Shown here: positions 25,702 through 34,695 of the stretch, piece by piece
Numbering within the stretch: position 1 is the first letter of the stretch
Layout of the letters: each line of letters starts with the position of its first letter
DNA from: Herpetosiphonaceae bacterium
Lineage (GTDB): Bacteria; Chloroflexota; Chloroflexia; Chloroflexales; Herpetosiphonaceae
Assembly: GCA_026003835.1 (NCBI GenBank)
Contig: BPHZ01000003.1
Location: 310,001-374,000, forward strand
DNA length: 64,000 bases
Direction of reading: 5' to 3'
Program-made: the position numbers and the translations under genes
Notes under the pieces: generated by a model
Databases searched by the model: none
Told to the model about the DNA's origin: nothing
Seen by the model: the letters and a program-made list of their open reading frames with translations, nothing else

Positions 25702-25751
25702 TTAACACAGACTTAACATGCGGATCAAGACCGGTTAATCTTCACTTGATA
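25702..25751 (+). promoter_or_regulatory. PHO box array upstream of pstS
   Basis: Hexamers TTAACA (25702), TTAACA (25713), a degenerate ATCAAG (25724), TTAATC (25735) and TTGATA (25746) are all exactly 11 bp apart. This is the Bacillus-type PhoP box consensus, TTAACA repeats with 5-bp spacers. It lies 55-104 bp before the pstS GTG and is the expected target of the PhoB-like regulator encoded at 30.7 kb. Confidence 0.75.
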
Positions 25752-25805
25752 CAATTATCACGATCTATGCACTGAATAGATACATGGACCGGAGGAGTGT
25801 AAACA

Positions 25806-26843
25806 GTGATACAGCGGCTCGCGAATGTATTCATGGTCGTTATTTTTGTTCTAAGCCTCGTCGCCTGCGGACAGGCCGACCAGCAGGGAGGCGCTCCCTC
25901 AGGTGGTGAGAGATCGGAGCTCAGCGGGGACATCATCATCGATGGCTCCAGCACAGTGTTTCCGGTTACTGAGGCAGTAGCGGAAGAATTCAATGCCGTC
26001 GCTCCGAACGTCCGCGTAAGTGTCGGCGTGAGCGGCACCGGCGGCGGCTTCAAACGCTTTTGCAACGGTGAGGTCACTATCGCCAATGCGTCGCGCCCGA
26101 TCAAAGAGAGCGAGAAGCAGGCGTGCGAAGCCGCAGGCGTCGAATTTATCGAGCTGCCTGTTGCCTATGACGGCATCGCCGTCGTGGTACATCCGGAAAA
26201 TGAATGGACAGATTGTATGACTGTTCAGGAGTTGGAGACGATTTGGGAGCCAAATGCTCAGGGTGCCGTTAACAACTGGAACGAGATTCGGCCCGACTGG
26301 CCCGATCAAGAACTACGGCTCTACGGCCCAGGCACCGATTCCGGTACCTTCGATTACTTCACTGAGGCGATCGTCGGCGAGTCGGGCGCCAGCCGCGGCG
26401 ACTATACGGCCAGCGAGGACGACAATGTGTTGGTGCAGGGCGTTTCCGGCGATGTCGGGGCGCTGGGGTACTTCGGTTTTGCCTACTACATCGAAAATGA
26501 GGGCAGGCTGAAGGCGTTGGCAATCGATAACGGCGGCGGCGAGGGCTGCGTTGAGCCATCCGTTGAGACCATCCGCAGCGGCACCTACGCGCCACTCTCG
26601 CGACCGATCTTTATCTATGTTCGCCAGGACGCGCTCGATAAGCCGGAAGTGGCCGCTTTTATCGACTTCTACCTTGAGATGGTGCCCGATTTGGCGGGCG
26701 AGGTCGGCTATGTACCGCTGCCAGAGCAGGCTTACGAGCTTGTAGCGCAGCGCGTAGAGAACCGGACGACGGGATCGGTCTTCGAGGGCGGATCACAGCC
26801 CGGCGTTACAATTGAAGAGCTATTGGAGCGTGAGGGTAAGTAG
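25806..26843 (+). CDS. pstS: Phosphate-binding lipoprotein of the Pst ABC transporter
   Basis: PstS captures inorganic phosphate outside the membrane and delivers it to PstCA. The lipobox (LSLVAC, Cys21) marks it as a lipoprotein. The phosphate-binding loops are visible: [31 protein letters not shown] and [11 protein letters not shown]. The length (345) is normal. GTG start at 25806; the stop codon overlaps the pstC start by one base. It is the first gene of the pst operon, directly behind the PHO boxes, so it should be induced by phosphate starvation. Confidence 0.95.
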   Translation: MIQRLANVFMVVIFVLSLVACGQADQQGGAPSGGERSELSGDIIIDGSSTVFPVTEAVAEEFNAVAPNVRVSVGVSGTGGGFKRFCNGEVTIANASRPIKESEKQACEAAGVEFIELPVAYDGIAVVVHPENEWTDCMTVQELETIWEPNAQGAVNNWNEIRPDWPDQELRLYGPGTDSGTFDYFTEAIVGESGASRGDYTASEDDNVLVQGVSGDVGALGYFGFAYYIENEGRLKALAIDNGGGEGCVEPSVETIRSGTYAPLSRPIFIYVRQDALDKPEVAAFIDFYLEMVPDLAGEVGYVPLPEQAYELVAQRVENRTTGSVFEGGSQPGVTIEELLEREGK

Positions 26844-27793
26844 TGGCTACCAGATCTGCTGAACGTGTGATCACGGGCGATGAGGCAGTACGCGCGGCCC
26901 TGCGTAGAAAGGCCGGCCGAAACATCCCTGAGCTGATCATTCGCTGGATCTTACTCGCCTGCAGCTTAATCTCCATCCTGACAACGGTTGGCATCGTTGG
27001 TGTGCTGGTCTTCGAGAGCGCTGCGTTCTTCAGCGAGGTGCCCCTCGGCGACTTTCTGCTGGATACCCAGTGGACCCCGCTCTTTGCCGATAAGCGTTTT
27101 GGCATCTGGCCGTTGGTCGTCGGCACGCTGATGACCTCGACGATCGCTATTGCCGTCGCACTGCCGCTCGGTCTGCTGAGCGCCATCTATCTCAGCGAGT
27201 ATGCTTCGCCCCGATTGCGTTCGACGATCAAACCGATCCTGGAAGTGCTGGCCGGCATCCCCACGGTAGTCTACGGCTTCTTTGCGCTGCTTTTCGTCAC
27301 GCCGCTGCTGGAGCGCGTTATCCCTAATCTGGCAACGTTCAATGCCATCAGCCCAGGCATTGTGATGGGTATTATGATCCTGCCGATGGTTGCATCGCTC
27401 AGTGAGGATGCGCTTCACGCGGTGCCGGTGGGGTTGCGCTACGGCGCCTTTGCCTTGGGCGGCACGAAGTTTGAGGTTTCGACGAGGATCGTCGTGCCGG
27501 CCGCGCTCTCCGGTATTGCCGCTTCGTTTATTCTGGCGATCTCGCGTGCTGTCGGCGAGACGATGATCGTAGCTATTGCCGCCGGCCAGCGGCCGGTGCT
27601 GACCTTCGATCCACGTGAACCCATCCAGACGATGACAGCCTATATCGTGCAGGTAAGCCTTGGCGATGTTCCTGCCGGATCGCTGGCCTATCGCACGATC
27701 TTCGCTGTAGCGATGCTGCTCTTCCTGATGACGCTTGTGCTCAATATCGCCAGCTACTTTATCGTCCGGCGCTTCCGTGAGGTGTACGAATGA
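26843..27793 (+). CDS. pstC: Phosphate ABC transporter permease PstC
   Basis: One of the two membrane subunits forming the phosphate channel. Six hydrophobic segments are visible, and the cytoplasmic loop that contacts the ATPase reads [22 protein letters not shown], in two parts (EAA-type motif). The start, GTG at 26843, overlaps the last base of the pstS stop; the end overlaps pstA as ATGA. Length 316, normal for the family. Confidence 0.95.
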   Translation: MATRSAERVITGDEAVRAALRRKAGRNIPELIIRWILLACSLISILTTVGIVGVLVFESAAFFSEVPLGDFLLDTQWTPLFADKRFGIWPLVVGTLMTSTIAIAVALPLGLLSAIYLSEYASPRLRSTIKPILEVLAGIPTVVYGFFALLFVTPLLERVIPNLATFNAISPGIVMGIMILPMVASLSEDALHAVPVGLRYGAFALGGTKFEVSTRIVVPAALSGIAASFILAISRAVGETMIVAIAAGQRPVLTFDPREPIQTMTAYIVQVSLGDVPAGSLAYRTIFAVAMLLFLMTLVLNIASYFIVRRFREVYE

Positions 27794-28680
27794 GCCTGCG
27801 TGATGCCGCGTTTGAGTCCATGCTTCAGCGGCGCCAGCTGCGGGGCATGATCTTCGAAGCGATCGCGTTTCTGGCGATCCTGATCGGACTGCTGACCCTG
27901 GCGCTGCTATTTTACGATATCATCACATCAGGGGTGGAGCGACTCAGCTGGGACTTTCTGACCAGCTTCCCCTCGCGCCGCGCCAGCAGAGCCGGGATCC
28001 TCTCTGCGCTGGCGGGTTCGGTCTTCCTGGTTAGCCTGATGTCGATTTTTGCTTTCCCGATCGGTATTGGCGCCGCGATCTACCTTGAGGAGTATGCGCC
28101 ACGCGGCTGGCTCACCGACTTGATCCAGGTCAATATTGCGAACCTGGCGGGTGTGCCTTCGATCATCTACGGCCTGCTGGGGTTGGGCATCTTCGCGCGT
28201 CTGGCGGAGCCGATCACGGGTGGCCGTACGCTGCTGGCAGGTGCGCTGACCATGGCCCTGTTGGTGATGCCGGTGGTGATCATCGCCGCCCGCGAGGCCA
28301 TCCGTAGCGTGCCGAGCGAGATCCGGCTGGCAGCGCTCGGCCTTGGCGCAACCCGCTGGCAGATGATCCGCGGCCATGTGTTGCCCTACGCCCTTCCGGG
28401 AATTTTGACCGGCACTATTCTTGCGATTTCGCGTGCGCTCGGCGAGACCGCGCCGCTGATTACGCTTGGCGCCCTCACCTATGTGCCGTTTGTCCCGGAT
28501 GGCCTGCGCAGTCAGTTTACCGTGCTGCCGATCCAGATCTTCAACTGGGTCACGCGCCCGCAGGAGGCGTTCCATACCAATGCTGCGGCGGCGATTATCG
28601 TGCTGCTGGCGATCTTGCTTTCCATGAACGCACTGGCAATCTATCTACGCTACCGCTTCGAGAAGCGTCTGATGAAGTGA
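27790..28680 (+). CDS. pstA: Phosphate ABC transporter permease PstA
   Basis: Second permease subunit (296 residues, about six helices). The ATPase-contacting loop [21 protein letters not shown] and the preceding [16 protein letters not shown] are characteristic. It is translationally coupled to pstC by an ATGA overlap and followed 9 nt later by pstB. It works with PstC as the transmembrane heterodimer. Confidence 0.95.
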   Translation: MSLRDAAFESMLQRRQLRGMIFEAIAFLAILIGLLTLALLFYDIITSGVERLSWDFLTSFPSRRASRAGILSALAGSVFLVSLMSIFAFPIGIGAAIYLEEYAPRGWLTDLIQVNIANLAGVPSIIYGLLGLGIFARLAEPITGGRTLLAGALTMALLVMPVVIIAAREAIRSVPSEIRLAALGLGATRWQMIRGHVLPYALPGILTGTILAISRALGETAPLITLGALTYVPFVPDGLRSQFTVLPIQIFNWVTRPQEAFHTNAAAAIIVLLAILLSMNALAIYLRYRFEKRLMK

Positions 28681-28689
28681 GAACCGAGT

Positions 28690-29487
28690 ATGACTTCTCA
28701 GAATATTGTACAGTTTGATGGGCCGACTATTCTTAAAGCTGAGAACGTAGCCGTTTACTACGGAGACAAACAGGTTCTGCGCGATGTTATGCTCTCCGTA
28801 CCGACGCACAAAATCACAGCGCTGATTGGCCCGTCCGGCTCCGGCAAGAGCACGCTCCTGCGCTGCTTCAACCGTATGAACGACCTGATCCGTGGCGCGC
28901 GAGTAGAGGGCCAGGTAACCTATCACGATCAGGATCTCTATGACCCCGAGGTGGACCCGGTCGAGGTGCGCCGCCGCATCGGCATGGTTTTCCAGAAGCC
29001 TAACCCCTTTCCAAAGTCGATCTATGAAAATATTACCTGGGGCGCGCGTATCAACGGATATCGTGGTACCATGGATGAGTTAGTGGAGCGATCGCTGCGG
29101 AGGGCCGCGCTGTGGGATGAGGTCAAAGATCGCTTACACGAGAATGCACTCTCCCTGAGCGGAGGACAGCAGCAGCGCCTGTGTATCGCCCGCGCTATTG
29201 CTATCGAGCCCGAGGTGATCTTAATGGACGAGCCGGCTTCAGCCCTCGATCCCATTGCCACGCTCAAGATCGAGGAGCTGATGCATGAGCTCAAGGAAAA
29301 CTATACGATCTTGATCGTAACACACAATATGCAGCAGGCGGCGCGGGTGAGCGATTATACGGCGATGATGATGCTGACCGAAGATCGCAACAGCGCGACC
29401 GTGATTGAGTTTGGGAAAACCCAGGCGATCTTTACGCATCCGCGTGATCGGCGTACAGAGGACTATATTACAGGACGCATCGGCTGA
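28690..29487 (+). CDS. pstB: Phosphate ABC transporter ATPase PstB
   Basis: The 265-residue ATP-hydrolysing subunit. Walker [11 protein letters not shown]-loop [18 protein letters not shown] signature LSGGQQQR, Walker [13 protein letters not shown] and the switch histidine in VTHNMQQA are all intact. FNRMNDLI is diagnostic of PstB over other ABC ATPases. It lies within the pstSCAB-phoU operon. Confidence 0.97.
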   Translation: MTSQNIVQFDGPTILKAENVAVYYGDKQVLRDVMLSVPTHKITALIGPSGSGKSTLLRCFNRMNDLIRGARVEGQVTYHDQDLYDPEVDPVEVRRRIGMVFQKPNPFPKSIYENITWGARINGYRGTMDELVERSLRRAALWDEVKDRLHENALSLSGGQQQRLCIARAIAIEPEVILMDEPASALDPIATLKIEELMHELKENYTILIVTHNMQQAARVSDYTAMMMLTEDRNSATVIEFGKTQAIFTHPRDRRTEDYITGRIG

Positions 29488-29552
29488 ACATGGCTATTAG
29501 CGAGCCGAAATGCCGTCTCTGCTGAAACTTATGATTATTTGAGGATGATTGT

Positions 29553-30209
29553 ATGCCCCGGCAACATTTTGACGAGGAACTCCGCAAACTACAGGAGCAT
29601 CTCATACGCCTGGCCGGCCTGGTCGAGTCGGCGATTGGCCGGTCCATCGAGGCGCTTAAGAACCAGGATGTCGACCTCGCGCGGCAGGTTATTGCCGACG
29701 ACGATACCATTGATGCCTCTCAGTATGCCATCGAGGAGGAGGCGCTGACGCTGATCGCTACGCAGCAGCCGTTGGCCCGCGATCTTCGCGCGATTAGCGC
29801 GGTGATTAGCATTGCCAGCGAGCTTGAGCGCATGGGTGACTATGCCGAGGGCATCGCCGAGATCACGATCCGTGGCGCGAAGGAGCCACTCCTGAAGCCG
29901 CTGATCGACGTCCCGCGCATGGCCGAGATGGCCCAGCGCATGCTGCACCTGGCGCTCGACGCCTATATGCAGCAGGATGTTGAGGCGGCCCGCAAGCTCA
30001 GTCAGGCCGACACGGAAGTGGATGGTCTTACCAGCCAGGTGCAGGACGAGCTGCTCTCCTATATGCTGCGCGATCCGCGCAATGTCGAGCGCGCGATGCA
30101 TCTGATCTTTGTCGCTCATAATCTGGAGCGCATTGCCGATCGCGCGACAAATATCGGCGAGCGCGTGGTGTTTATGGTGACCGGCGAGATTATCGATCTC
30201 AACGATTAG
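29553..30209 (+). CDS. phoU: Phosphate signalling regulator PhoU
   Basis: PhoU (218 residues) is a cytosolic all-helical protein with two three-helix repeats; each repeat has the metal-binding motif ExxxxxxD, here seen around ISIASELERMGDYAEGIAE and VAHNLERIADRATNIGE. It links the Pst transporter to the sensor kinase, keeping the Pho regulon off when phosphate is ample. It is 65 nt after pstB and ends the first block of the operon, before a roughly 500-bp non-coding segment. Confidence 0.95.
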   Translation: MPRQHFDEELRKLQEHLIRLAGLVESAIGRSIEALKNQDVDLARQVIADDDTIDASQYAIEEEALTLIATQQPLARDLRAISAVISIASELERMGDYAEGIAEITIRGAKEPLLKPLIDVPRMAEMAQRMLHLALDAYMQQDVEAARKLSQADTEVDGLTSQVQDELLSYMLRDPRNVERAMHLIFVAHNLERIADRATNIGERVVFMVTGEIIDLND

Positions 30210-30225
30210 CGGGGGAAGCATCTGT

Positions 30226-30660
30226 GACACTCCGCTGGGGCTGAAAGCCCCGCGGCTTCTCGCGGCTAGCCGCGAGCCCGGGTACCCTGTGGGTGTCGCC
30301 GTGTCCAGGCGACTACGCACCCGCAAGCGGGTACCCGCCGCTTGCCCGAAGGCAGCCGGTCTACGATACTTCTGCTGCATGCAGACTCTATCGGTTTTAC
30401 GCCACCCAGAGCTTCGTGGGTGGAACCGCCAACCGATACGTTGGGAAGGTGCCATGTCTCGCTTAACCCTGAAACCGCTCGTCTGGCCACTGGCCCTTTG
30501 GTTGAGCGGGAGCGAAACACTTGTTCGTGGTGTAGCACGTTCTGGATGTGGTGTCAAGCGCCTACGGCGGGTTAAAACCGGCGAGAAACCCGCCTGACCA
30601 CAGGGGCTGAAGCCCCGAGGCTTGCGGCGGGTTCCCTTCTGTCAGGGAGTCGTAGGGGCG
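30226..30660 (+). mobile_element. Structured non-coding segment, possible IS605/TnpB-derived remnant
   Basis: The gap between phoU and phoB is bounded by two directly repeated hairpins, GGGGCTGAAAGCCCC (30237-30251) and GGGGCTGAAGCCCC (30603-30616), each followed by a CGGCTT/AGGCTT box. Inside are an 18-bp perfect palindrome (30259-30276), ACCCGCAAGCGGGT (30318-30331), a CCACCC/GGGTGG hairpin and a GGCGGGTT/AACCCGCC hairpin ending near 30595. One frame contains WVEPPTDT...ETARLATGP, loosely like the variable C-terminal tail of TnpB proteins. No transposase core or catalytic motif is present. I suggest a decayed or non-autonomous IS200/IS605-type element with an omega-RNA-like 3' end; this is not proven. 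Confidence 0.35.
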
Positions 30661-30712
30661 GCATGAATGCTTGCGCTGTAGATGGTTGGCGAGCAGATGC
30701 AGGTTGAAGGAT

Positions 30713-31405
30713 ATGGCAAAAATTTTGCTGGTTGAAGATGACGCGGTGCTCTGCGAGACCCTGCGCTACAACCTGGACCGGGAGGGCTATGAGACGCTGA
30801 CCGCCGGTGATGGGGCGCAGGCGCTCGAACTGGCCCGTAGCGCTCAGCCCGACCTGGTTATCCTTGACGTGATGCTGCCCGGCCTCGATGGCTTCTCGGT
30901 CTGCCGTATCCTGCGCCGCGAGAGCGAGGTTCCCATCCTGATGTTGACGGCACGCCAGGACGAAGTCGATCGTATTGCCGGTCTGGAGCTGGGCGCCGAC
31001 GACTATGTGGTCAAGCCCTTCAGCCTGGGCGAGCTACTGGCTCGTGTGCGGGCGATCCTCCGCCGCCGCGACCGGCCACGCCATCATAGTGAGCGCGAGG
31101 TGCTGGTATCCGGCTCGCTGCGTGTCGATACCGGCAGCCGGCGTGTCTTCCGTGGCGATCGCGAGATCAATTTGTCACAGAAAGAATTCGATCTGCTCGT
31201 CTGTCTGATGCAAAACCGGGGCATGGCGCTCTCGCGCGATCTGCTGTTGGAGCGTGTGTGGGGCTACGGTTTCATCGGCGAGTCGCGCACGGTGGATGTT
31301 CACATCCGCTGGTTGCGCGAGAAGATCGAGGAGAATCCGGCCTCGCCGGTCTGGATTCAGACGGTGCGCGGCATTGGCTATCGCTTCGCGGATACCACCG
31401 GCTGA
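30713..31405 (+). CDS. phoB: PhoB-type response regulator (OmpR family)
   Basis: I start at the ATG at 30713 ([10 protein letters not shown]), 230 residues; upstream TTG codons are possible. The receiver domain has the acidic pair EDD, phospho-Asp in [10 protein letters not shown], Thr in MLTAR and Lys in VVKPF. The C-terminal winged-helix DNA-binding domain (about 130-228) ends [16 protein letters not shown] and GIGYRF, as in PhoB/OmpR regulators. Its position after pstSCAB-phoU and before a PAS-histidine kinase makes it the phosphate regulator, and the TTAACA boxes before pstS are its likely targets. Confidence 0.88.
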   Translation: MAKILLVEDDAVLCETLRYNLDREGYETLTAGDGAQALELARSAQPDLVILDVMLPGLDGFSVCRILRRESEVPILMLTARQDEVDRIAGLELGADDYVVKPFSLGELLARVRAILRRRDRPRHHSEREVLVSGSLRVDTGSRRVFRGDREINLSQKEFDLLVCLMQNRGMALSRDLLLERVWGYGFIGESRTVDVHIRWLREKIEENPASPVWIQTVRGIGYRFADTTG

Positions 31406-31416
31406 GTTTGCGGTTG

Positions 31417-32589
31417 ATGCTCATGGAGTGGCTGATTATTGCCCTACTGCTGGTTGCGCTGATCGCCGCGCTGGTCTGGAATCGGATCCTCCGCCGCAAG
31501 CTCCGCGAAGCACCTCCACAGCCTCCCCCCATGTCACATCCGCCCTCTGAAGATTACTCAAGCCTCTTTCAGGCGTCGATGGAAGCCATCGACGTCGGCG
31601 TGGCTATCGTCGACAAACATCTGCGCGTACGCTTTTCCAACCGACGCTGTCTTGAACTTCTCGGTCGCCGAATGAGTGAGATCCGCGACCGCAGCTTGAT
31701 TGTGCTGCTGCGCGATCCACGGGCTGAGGCATTGGTCAAGGAGGCCATTGAGCGACGCGAGGAACGAGCAGATATTCTACGGCCGGTGTTGACCAGGCAC
31801 ACGATCGATTTTCGCTGCGTGCCACTAGAACAGGGTGGGGCGCTGCTGCTGCTGCGCGATTTGACCCGGCTAAGCCAGCTCGAACGAGCGCGGCGCGACC
31901 TGATCGCCAATGTTTCTCATGATCTGCGCACGCCGCTTACCTCGCTGCGACTGCTCGTCGAGACACTTCAGACGAGCCCTCCTCCTGAGGTTGTCGAGCG
32001 GATGTTGCACCAGATGCAGGGTGAGATCGATGGTCTGACGACGCTGGTAAACAAGCTGTATGATCTCTCTGAGATCGAAAGCGGCAGACTGATCCTGCAG
32101 CTCCAGCCGTTCCCGGCTGGGGCGCTGGTTGAGCGAGCCATCGAGCGTATCAATCCTCATGCACAGCAGCATAACCTGACGCTGAGCAGCGCCGTTGCCG
32201 AGGATCTCCCATCAATACTGGTCGACCGCGACCGGATGGAACAGGCGCTGCTCAACCTGCTGCAGAACGCTGTTAAGTTTACGCCCCCCGGTGGCAAGAT
32301 TAGCGTCGTTGCTGCCCCAGCGACGCCATCCGGCTCCAGGCAGGACGGCGAGCAGTGGGTGGAGATCGTTGTTAGCGATACCGGGCCAGGCATCCCCCCG
32401 GAAGATCTCCCGCGCATTTTTGAACGCTTCTACAAGGTTGACCGATCGCGAACACGTGGGTCGGGCGGTATGGGCCTGGGGCTGGCGATCGCCAAACATC
32501 TGGTCGAAGGGCATGGCGGACGCATCTGGGCGGAGAGTACCTTCGGCGAGGGCAGCAGCTTCCATATCCTCCTGCCAGCGGCCAAATAG
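31417..32589 (+). CDS. phoR: PhoR-type membrane histidine kinase
   Basis: The start near 31417 (MLMEWL) follows the phoB stop by 11 nt; longer readings would overlap phoB. The 390-residue protein has one N-terminal membrane helix (about 3-22), a PAS domain (about 45-150), HisKA with the phospho-His in NVSHDLRTPLTSL, and the ATPase domain with N-box LLNLLQNAVKF, G1 VSDTGPGIP and G2 GMGLGLAIAKHL. The short extracellular part means that it does not sense phosphate directly, in line with PhoR kinases that read Pst/PhoU state. Confidence 0.88.
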   Translation: MLMEWLIIALLLVALIAALVWNRILRRKLREAPPQPPPMSHPPSEDYSSLFQASMEAIDVGVAIVDKHLRVRFSNRRCLELLGRRMSEIRDRSLIVLLRDPRAEALVKEAIERREERADILRPVLTRHTIDFRCVPLEQGGALLLLRDLTRLSQLERARRDLIANVSHDLRTPLTSLRLLVETLQTSPPPEVVERMLHQMQGEIDGLTTLVNKLYDLSEIESGRLILQLQPFPAGALVERAIERINPHAQQHNLTLSSAVAEDLPSILVDRDRMEQALLNLLQNAVKFTPPGGKISVVAAPATPSGSRQDGEQWVEIVVSDTGPGIPPEDLPRIFERFYKVDRSRTRGSGGMGLGLAIAKHLVEGHGGRIWAESTFGEGSSFHILLPAAK

Positions 32590-32607
32590 TCACCCTCACA
32601 TTCCCTC

Positions 32608-32636
32608 TTGACATCAAAGAACAAATGTGCTACTAT
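32608..32636 (+). promoter_or_regulatory. Strong housekeeping promoter before the VOC gene
   Basis: Perfect TTGACA (32608-32613), a 17-bp spacer and TACTAT (32631-32636), about 50 bp before the ATG at 32688. One of the best sigma-70-type promoters in the window. Confidence 0.75.
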
Positions 32637-32687
32637 AGCAAGGTCCTACCCTTATTGGACAGGTAACCATCACGTGAAGGAGGATCT

Positions 32688-33056
32688 ATGTCTGCACATC
32701 CCATCGTTCACATTGAATTCTCGGCCAAGGATCCCGAAGCAGCAGGTACATTCTACGCTGAGCTTTTCGGCTGGCAAGTAGCATCCATGCCCGATTTCGA
32801 CTATGTTACATTTAATTCGGAGGGCGGGCCTGGTGGCGGCTTTGTCAGGGTTTCTAATGAGGGACCGGTAAGCTATCGGCCGGGTGATGTGATCGCCTAT
32901 ATTGGGACCGATGATATCGAAGCGACGTTGGCGAAGGTTGAGGCGCTGGGCGGCAAGACCTTGCTTGGTAAGACGGAGATACCGAATATCGGCTGGTTCG
33001 CGATCTTCGCCGATCCAACCGGCAATCGTATCGGACTGTTCACTGGTAAAGGCTAA
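32688..33056 (+). CDS. VOC/glyoxalase-fold protein
   Basis: A 122-residue single-module vicinal-oxygen-chelate protein. IVHIEFSAKDPEAAGTFYAELFGW is the classic first half (His and helix, here split at 20 residues: IVHIEFSAKDPEAAG / TFYAELFGW). The second half reads IAYIGTDDIEATLAKVEALG and IGWFAIFADPTGNRIGLF. It probably forms a dimer. Family members include glyoxalases, dioxygenases and resistance proteins; the substrate here is unknown. A GAAGGAGG ribosome site and a strong promoter suggest high expression. Confidence 0.88.
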   Translation: MSAHPIVHIEFSAKDPEAAGTFYAELFGWQVASMPDFDYVTFNSEGGPGGGFVRVSNEGPVSYRPGDVIAYIGTDDIEATLAKVEALGGKTLLGKTEIPNIGWFAIFADPTGNRIGLFTGKG

Positions 33057-33086
33057 GGCGTAGAATCATCTGGCAATTGGCGCCAG

Positions 33087-33120
33087 CCCTCTTCAAGGTG
33101 TCACTTGAAGGGGGCTTTGC
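33087..33120 (+). terminator. Terminator of the VOC gene
   Basis: An 11-bp stem with one G-U pair (33087-33097 with 33104-33114) and a 6-nt loop are followed by CTTTGCTTTG. It overlaps the 3' end of the convergent HicB-like gene. Confidence 0.65.
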
Positions 33121-33470
33121 TTTGCATTTCTCGACCACTCCAGGAGCCGCAAGCCGGCCACCACCTCCCAATAGCCCAGCGGCCGGCGATCGTCTGCAAA
33201 AAAGGCGTTGACGAGATACTCCGGATGGTTGCTGCTGGGAAAAGTGCGAAACCGCTCGACGATCTCCAGGTCGACCGGTCCATCAGGCAGAGGCAGCGAA
33301 GGGTCGTGCGCAGCTACCCAGGTAAAGTACGCTGAGACAGCACCAGGAGCACCTGCTAGCGCCTCATGTTCGCTCTTGGCTGAGCTAAAGCAGCCGGGCA
33401 TGTCCAGCGCCCAGGCAATCCAGTGATGGGGCTCGATCTCCTCAATGGCGAACCGGTAATGCATCATCAC
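33093..33470 (-). CDS. HicB-like protein with truncated DinB-like tail
   Basis: The 125-residue protein starts with a HicB-like fold (FAIEEIEPHHWIAWALDMPGC followed by a helix, EALAGAPGAVSAYFTW). In related proteins the region after VDLEIVERF leads into a longer DinB-like helical domain. Here it stops soon after GLRLLEWSR, and its last 10 residues are encoded by a terminator hairpin of the opposite gene. I therefore read it as a shortened, possibly non-functional member. No HicA toxin is adjacent, so a toxin-antitoxin role is unlikely. Confidence 0.5.
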   Translation of the reverse strand: MMMHYRFAIEEIEPHHWIAWALDMPGCFSSAKSEHEALAGAPGAVSAYFTWVAAHDPSLPLPDGPVDLEIVERFRTFPSSNHPEYLVNAFFADDRRPLGYWEVVAGLRLLEWSRNAKQSPLQVTP

Positions 33471-33733
33471 CTCCTGAGATTCATCTCGCCGGCTGGCTTT
33501 GGCGGCCCCTGGCCTTGGTACTATTCCTGCTGAAAGATGATAGCGCTGGTATGGTGATGGTGTGTTAAACGCGAGTATACATCGATCCCGCCAACCACTT
33601 CAACGTTGCTCCCGCACCTCTCATCGCTCTCGCCAGTCTCGCCTGCTTTTGCATGAGCAGAAGCGAGAAGTCTCTTCGCTGGGGCGTCCTATCCCGTCGC
33701 CAGCGAGCGCTATTGCAGACAGGAGGCGATACG

Positions 33734-34246
33734 ATGGCCGTACGTCAGCTTCTCCGCGGCGCAGCAGCTGGACTTGCCGCCACCGTCCCTATGACCATAG
33801 CAATGGAGTTTATGTATCGTTATCTCCCATGGTGGCAGCGCTACTCTCTGCCGCCCGGCCAGATCACAGCTCGACTCACTCGTGCGATCGGTCTGCGCAG
33901 AAAAACCGAGCGGCGCGAGCATAATCTTCTAACGTTCCTGGGTCACTTTGGCTACGGTGCTACCGTCGGCGCCATCTACGCCCCCATCGCGCGTAGGCTT
34001 AAGCTGCCTTCCTTACTCGGCGGAGTTGTTTATGGTCTGGCTGTATGGTTTGTCAGCTACGTGGGCTGGCTGCCCGCCTTCCATATTCTGCCGTCTGCGA
34101 CCAAACAGCCAAATAAGCGCAACGCACTGATGATCACGGCGCACATCGTCTATGGAGCCTCCCTCAGTTGGCTACTGGATCAGATGCGTGAGACGAGCCG
34201 GGAGGAGGCTGAGCAACCAGCTGCGATGCGCTATGCAGGCCGCTAG
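33734..34246 (+). CDS. Small multi-helix membrane protein of unknown function
   Basis: ATG at 33734 with ACAGGAGG 7-8 nt upstream; 170 residues. A hydrophobic segment at the N-terminus (GAAAGLAATVPMTIAMEFMY) and three more helices (GHFGYGATVGAIY, LLGGVVYGLAVWFVSYVGW and AHIVYGASLSWLL) make a four-helix membrane protein. It has spaced His and Tyr residues but no recognised catalytic motif, and resembles the YagU/DUF1440-type group only loosely. It ends just before dispersed repeat copy B and the hydrogenase cluster; a functional link is not shown. Confidence 0.55.
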   Translation: MAVRQLLRGAAAGLAATVPMTIAMEFMYRYLPWWQRYSLPPGQITARLTRAIGLRRKTERREHNLLTFLGHFGYGATVGAIYAPIARRLKLPSLLGGVVYGLAVWFVSYVGWLPAFHILPSATKQPNKRNALMITAHIVYGASLSWLLDQMRETSREEAEQPAAMRYAGR

Positions 34247-34261
34247 TGGATCACCGTAACG

Positions 34262-34345
34262 ATGCTGAAGAACGGGGAGGCGGCGGGGTTACGCCCCACC
34301 ACACCACCCCATCCACGCTGATGTGGCCGACCACTGGTATATCGG
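34262..34345 (-). repeat. Dispersed GC-rich repeat (copy B, inverted)
   Basis: Read on the minus strand: CCAGTGGTCGGCCACA..GATGGGGTGGT..GGTGGGGCGTAACCCCGCC..TTCTTCAGCATC. It aligns along its whole length with copy A at 6841-6918. It lies directly before the hydrogenase cluster. Confidence 0.65.
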
Positions 34346-34395
34346 CAGGGCAGCGAGTCTGACTATTTGAAGCCATAGGTTCCTGGAGGGGAACG

Positions 34396-34692
34396 ATGAA
34401 AGCGACTACGTTCTGGTGGCTTATGCTGGCTATTGCTCTAGCTGTCGTCGGTGTCGTTGCGGGGCTGTTGGGGTTGATCATCAGAGCGGCCCAGCGTGTT
34501 GACGAGCACGCTGCGGCGATTTGGGTGGCCGGCAAACAGATCGCGGGCAATACGGTTTCAATCTGGATGTTGGAAAAAACCAACGAACAGGTCGCGCGGA
34601 TGCTGGAGTCAACCCGCTCGCTTGAGCGAACCGCCGCCTCAATTGATGAGAAGCTACACGGGCTTGCGGTTGCCAGTCGGGAGAGGGGGTGA
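34396..34692 (+). CDS. Single-pass membrane protein 1 of the hydrogenase cluster
   Basis: A 98-residue protein with one N-terminal membrane helix (about 8-30, WLMLAIALAVVGVVAGLLGL) and a polar helical tail with heptad-like spacing, ending TRSLERTAASIDEKLHG. A GGAGGGG ribosome site precedes the ATG. It is the first of four consecutive small genes of the same architecture, spaced 1-18 nt, that run straight into the hydrogenase small-subunit gene. The topology predicts a short N-terminus out and a helical tail in the cytosol, able to form a stalk or anchor for a soluble hydrogenase. I do not recognise a named family. Confidence 0.7.
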   Translation: MKATTFWWLMLAIALAVVGVVAGLLGLIIRAAQRVDEHAAAIWVAGKQIAGNTVSIWMLEKTNEQVARMLESTRSLERTAASIDEKLHGLAVASRERG

Positions 34693-34695
34693 GTT

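Noticed and set aside
30266..30597. Small protein genes in the phoU-phoB gap
   Set aside because: Frames on both strands are of similar length, lack ribosome sites and follow the hairpin structure. I treat the segment as non-coding or transposon-derived.
33093..33470. Type II toxin-antitoxin pair (HicAB)
   Set aside because: Only the HicB-like part is present, with no small HicA frame on either side.
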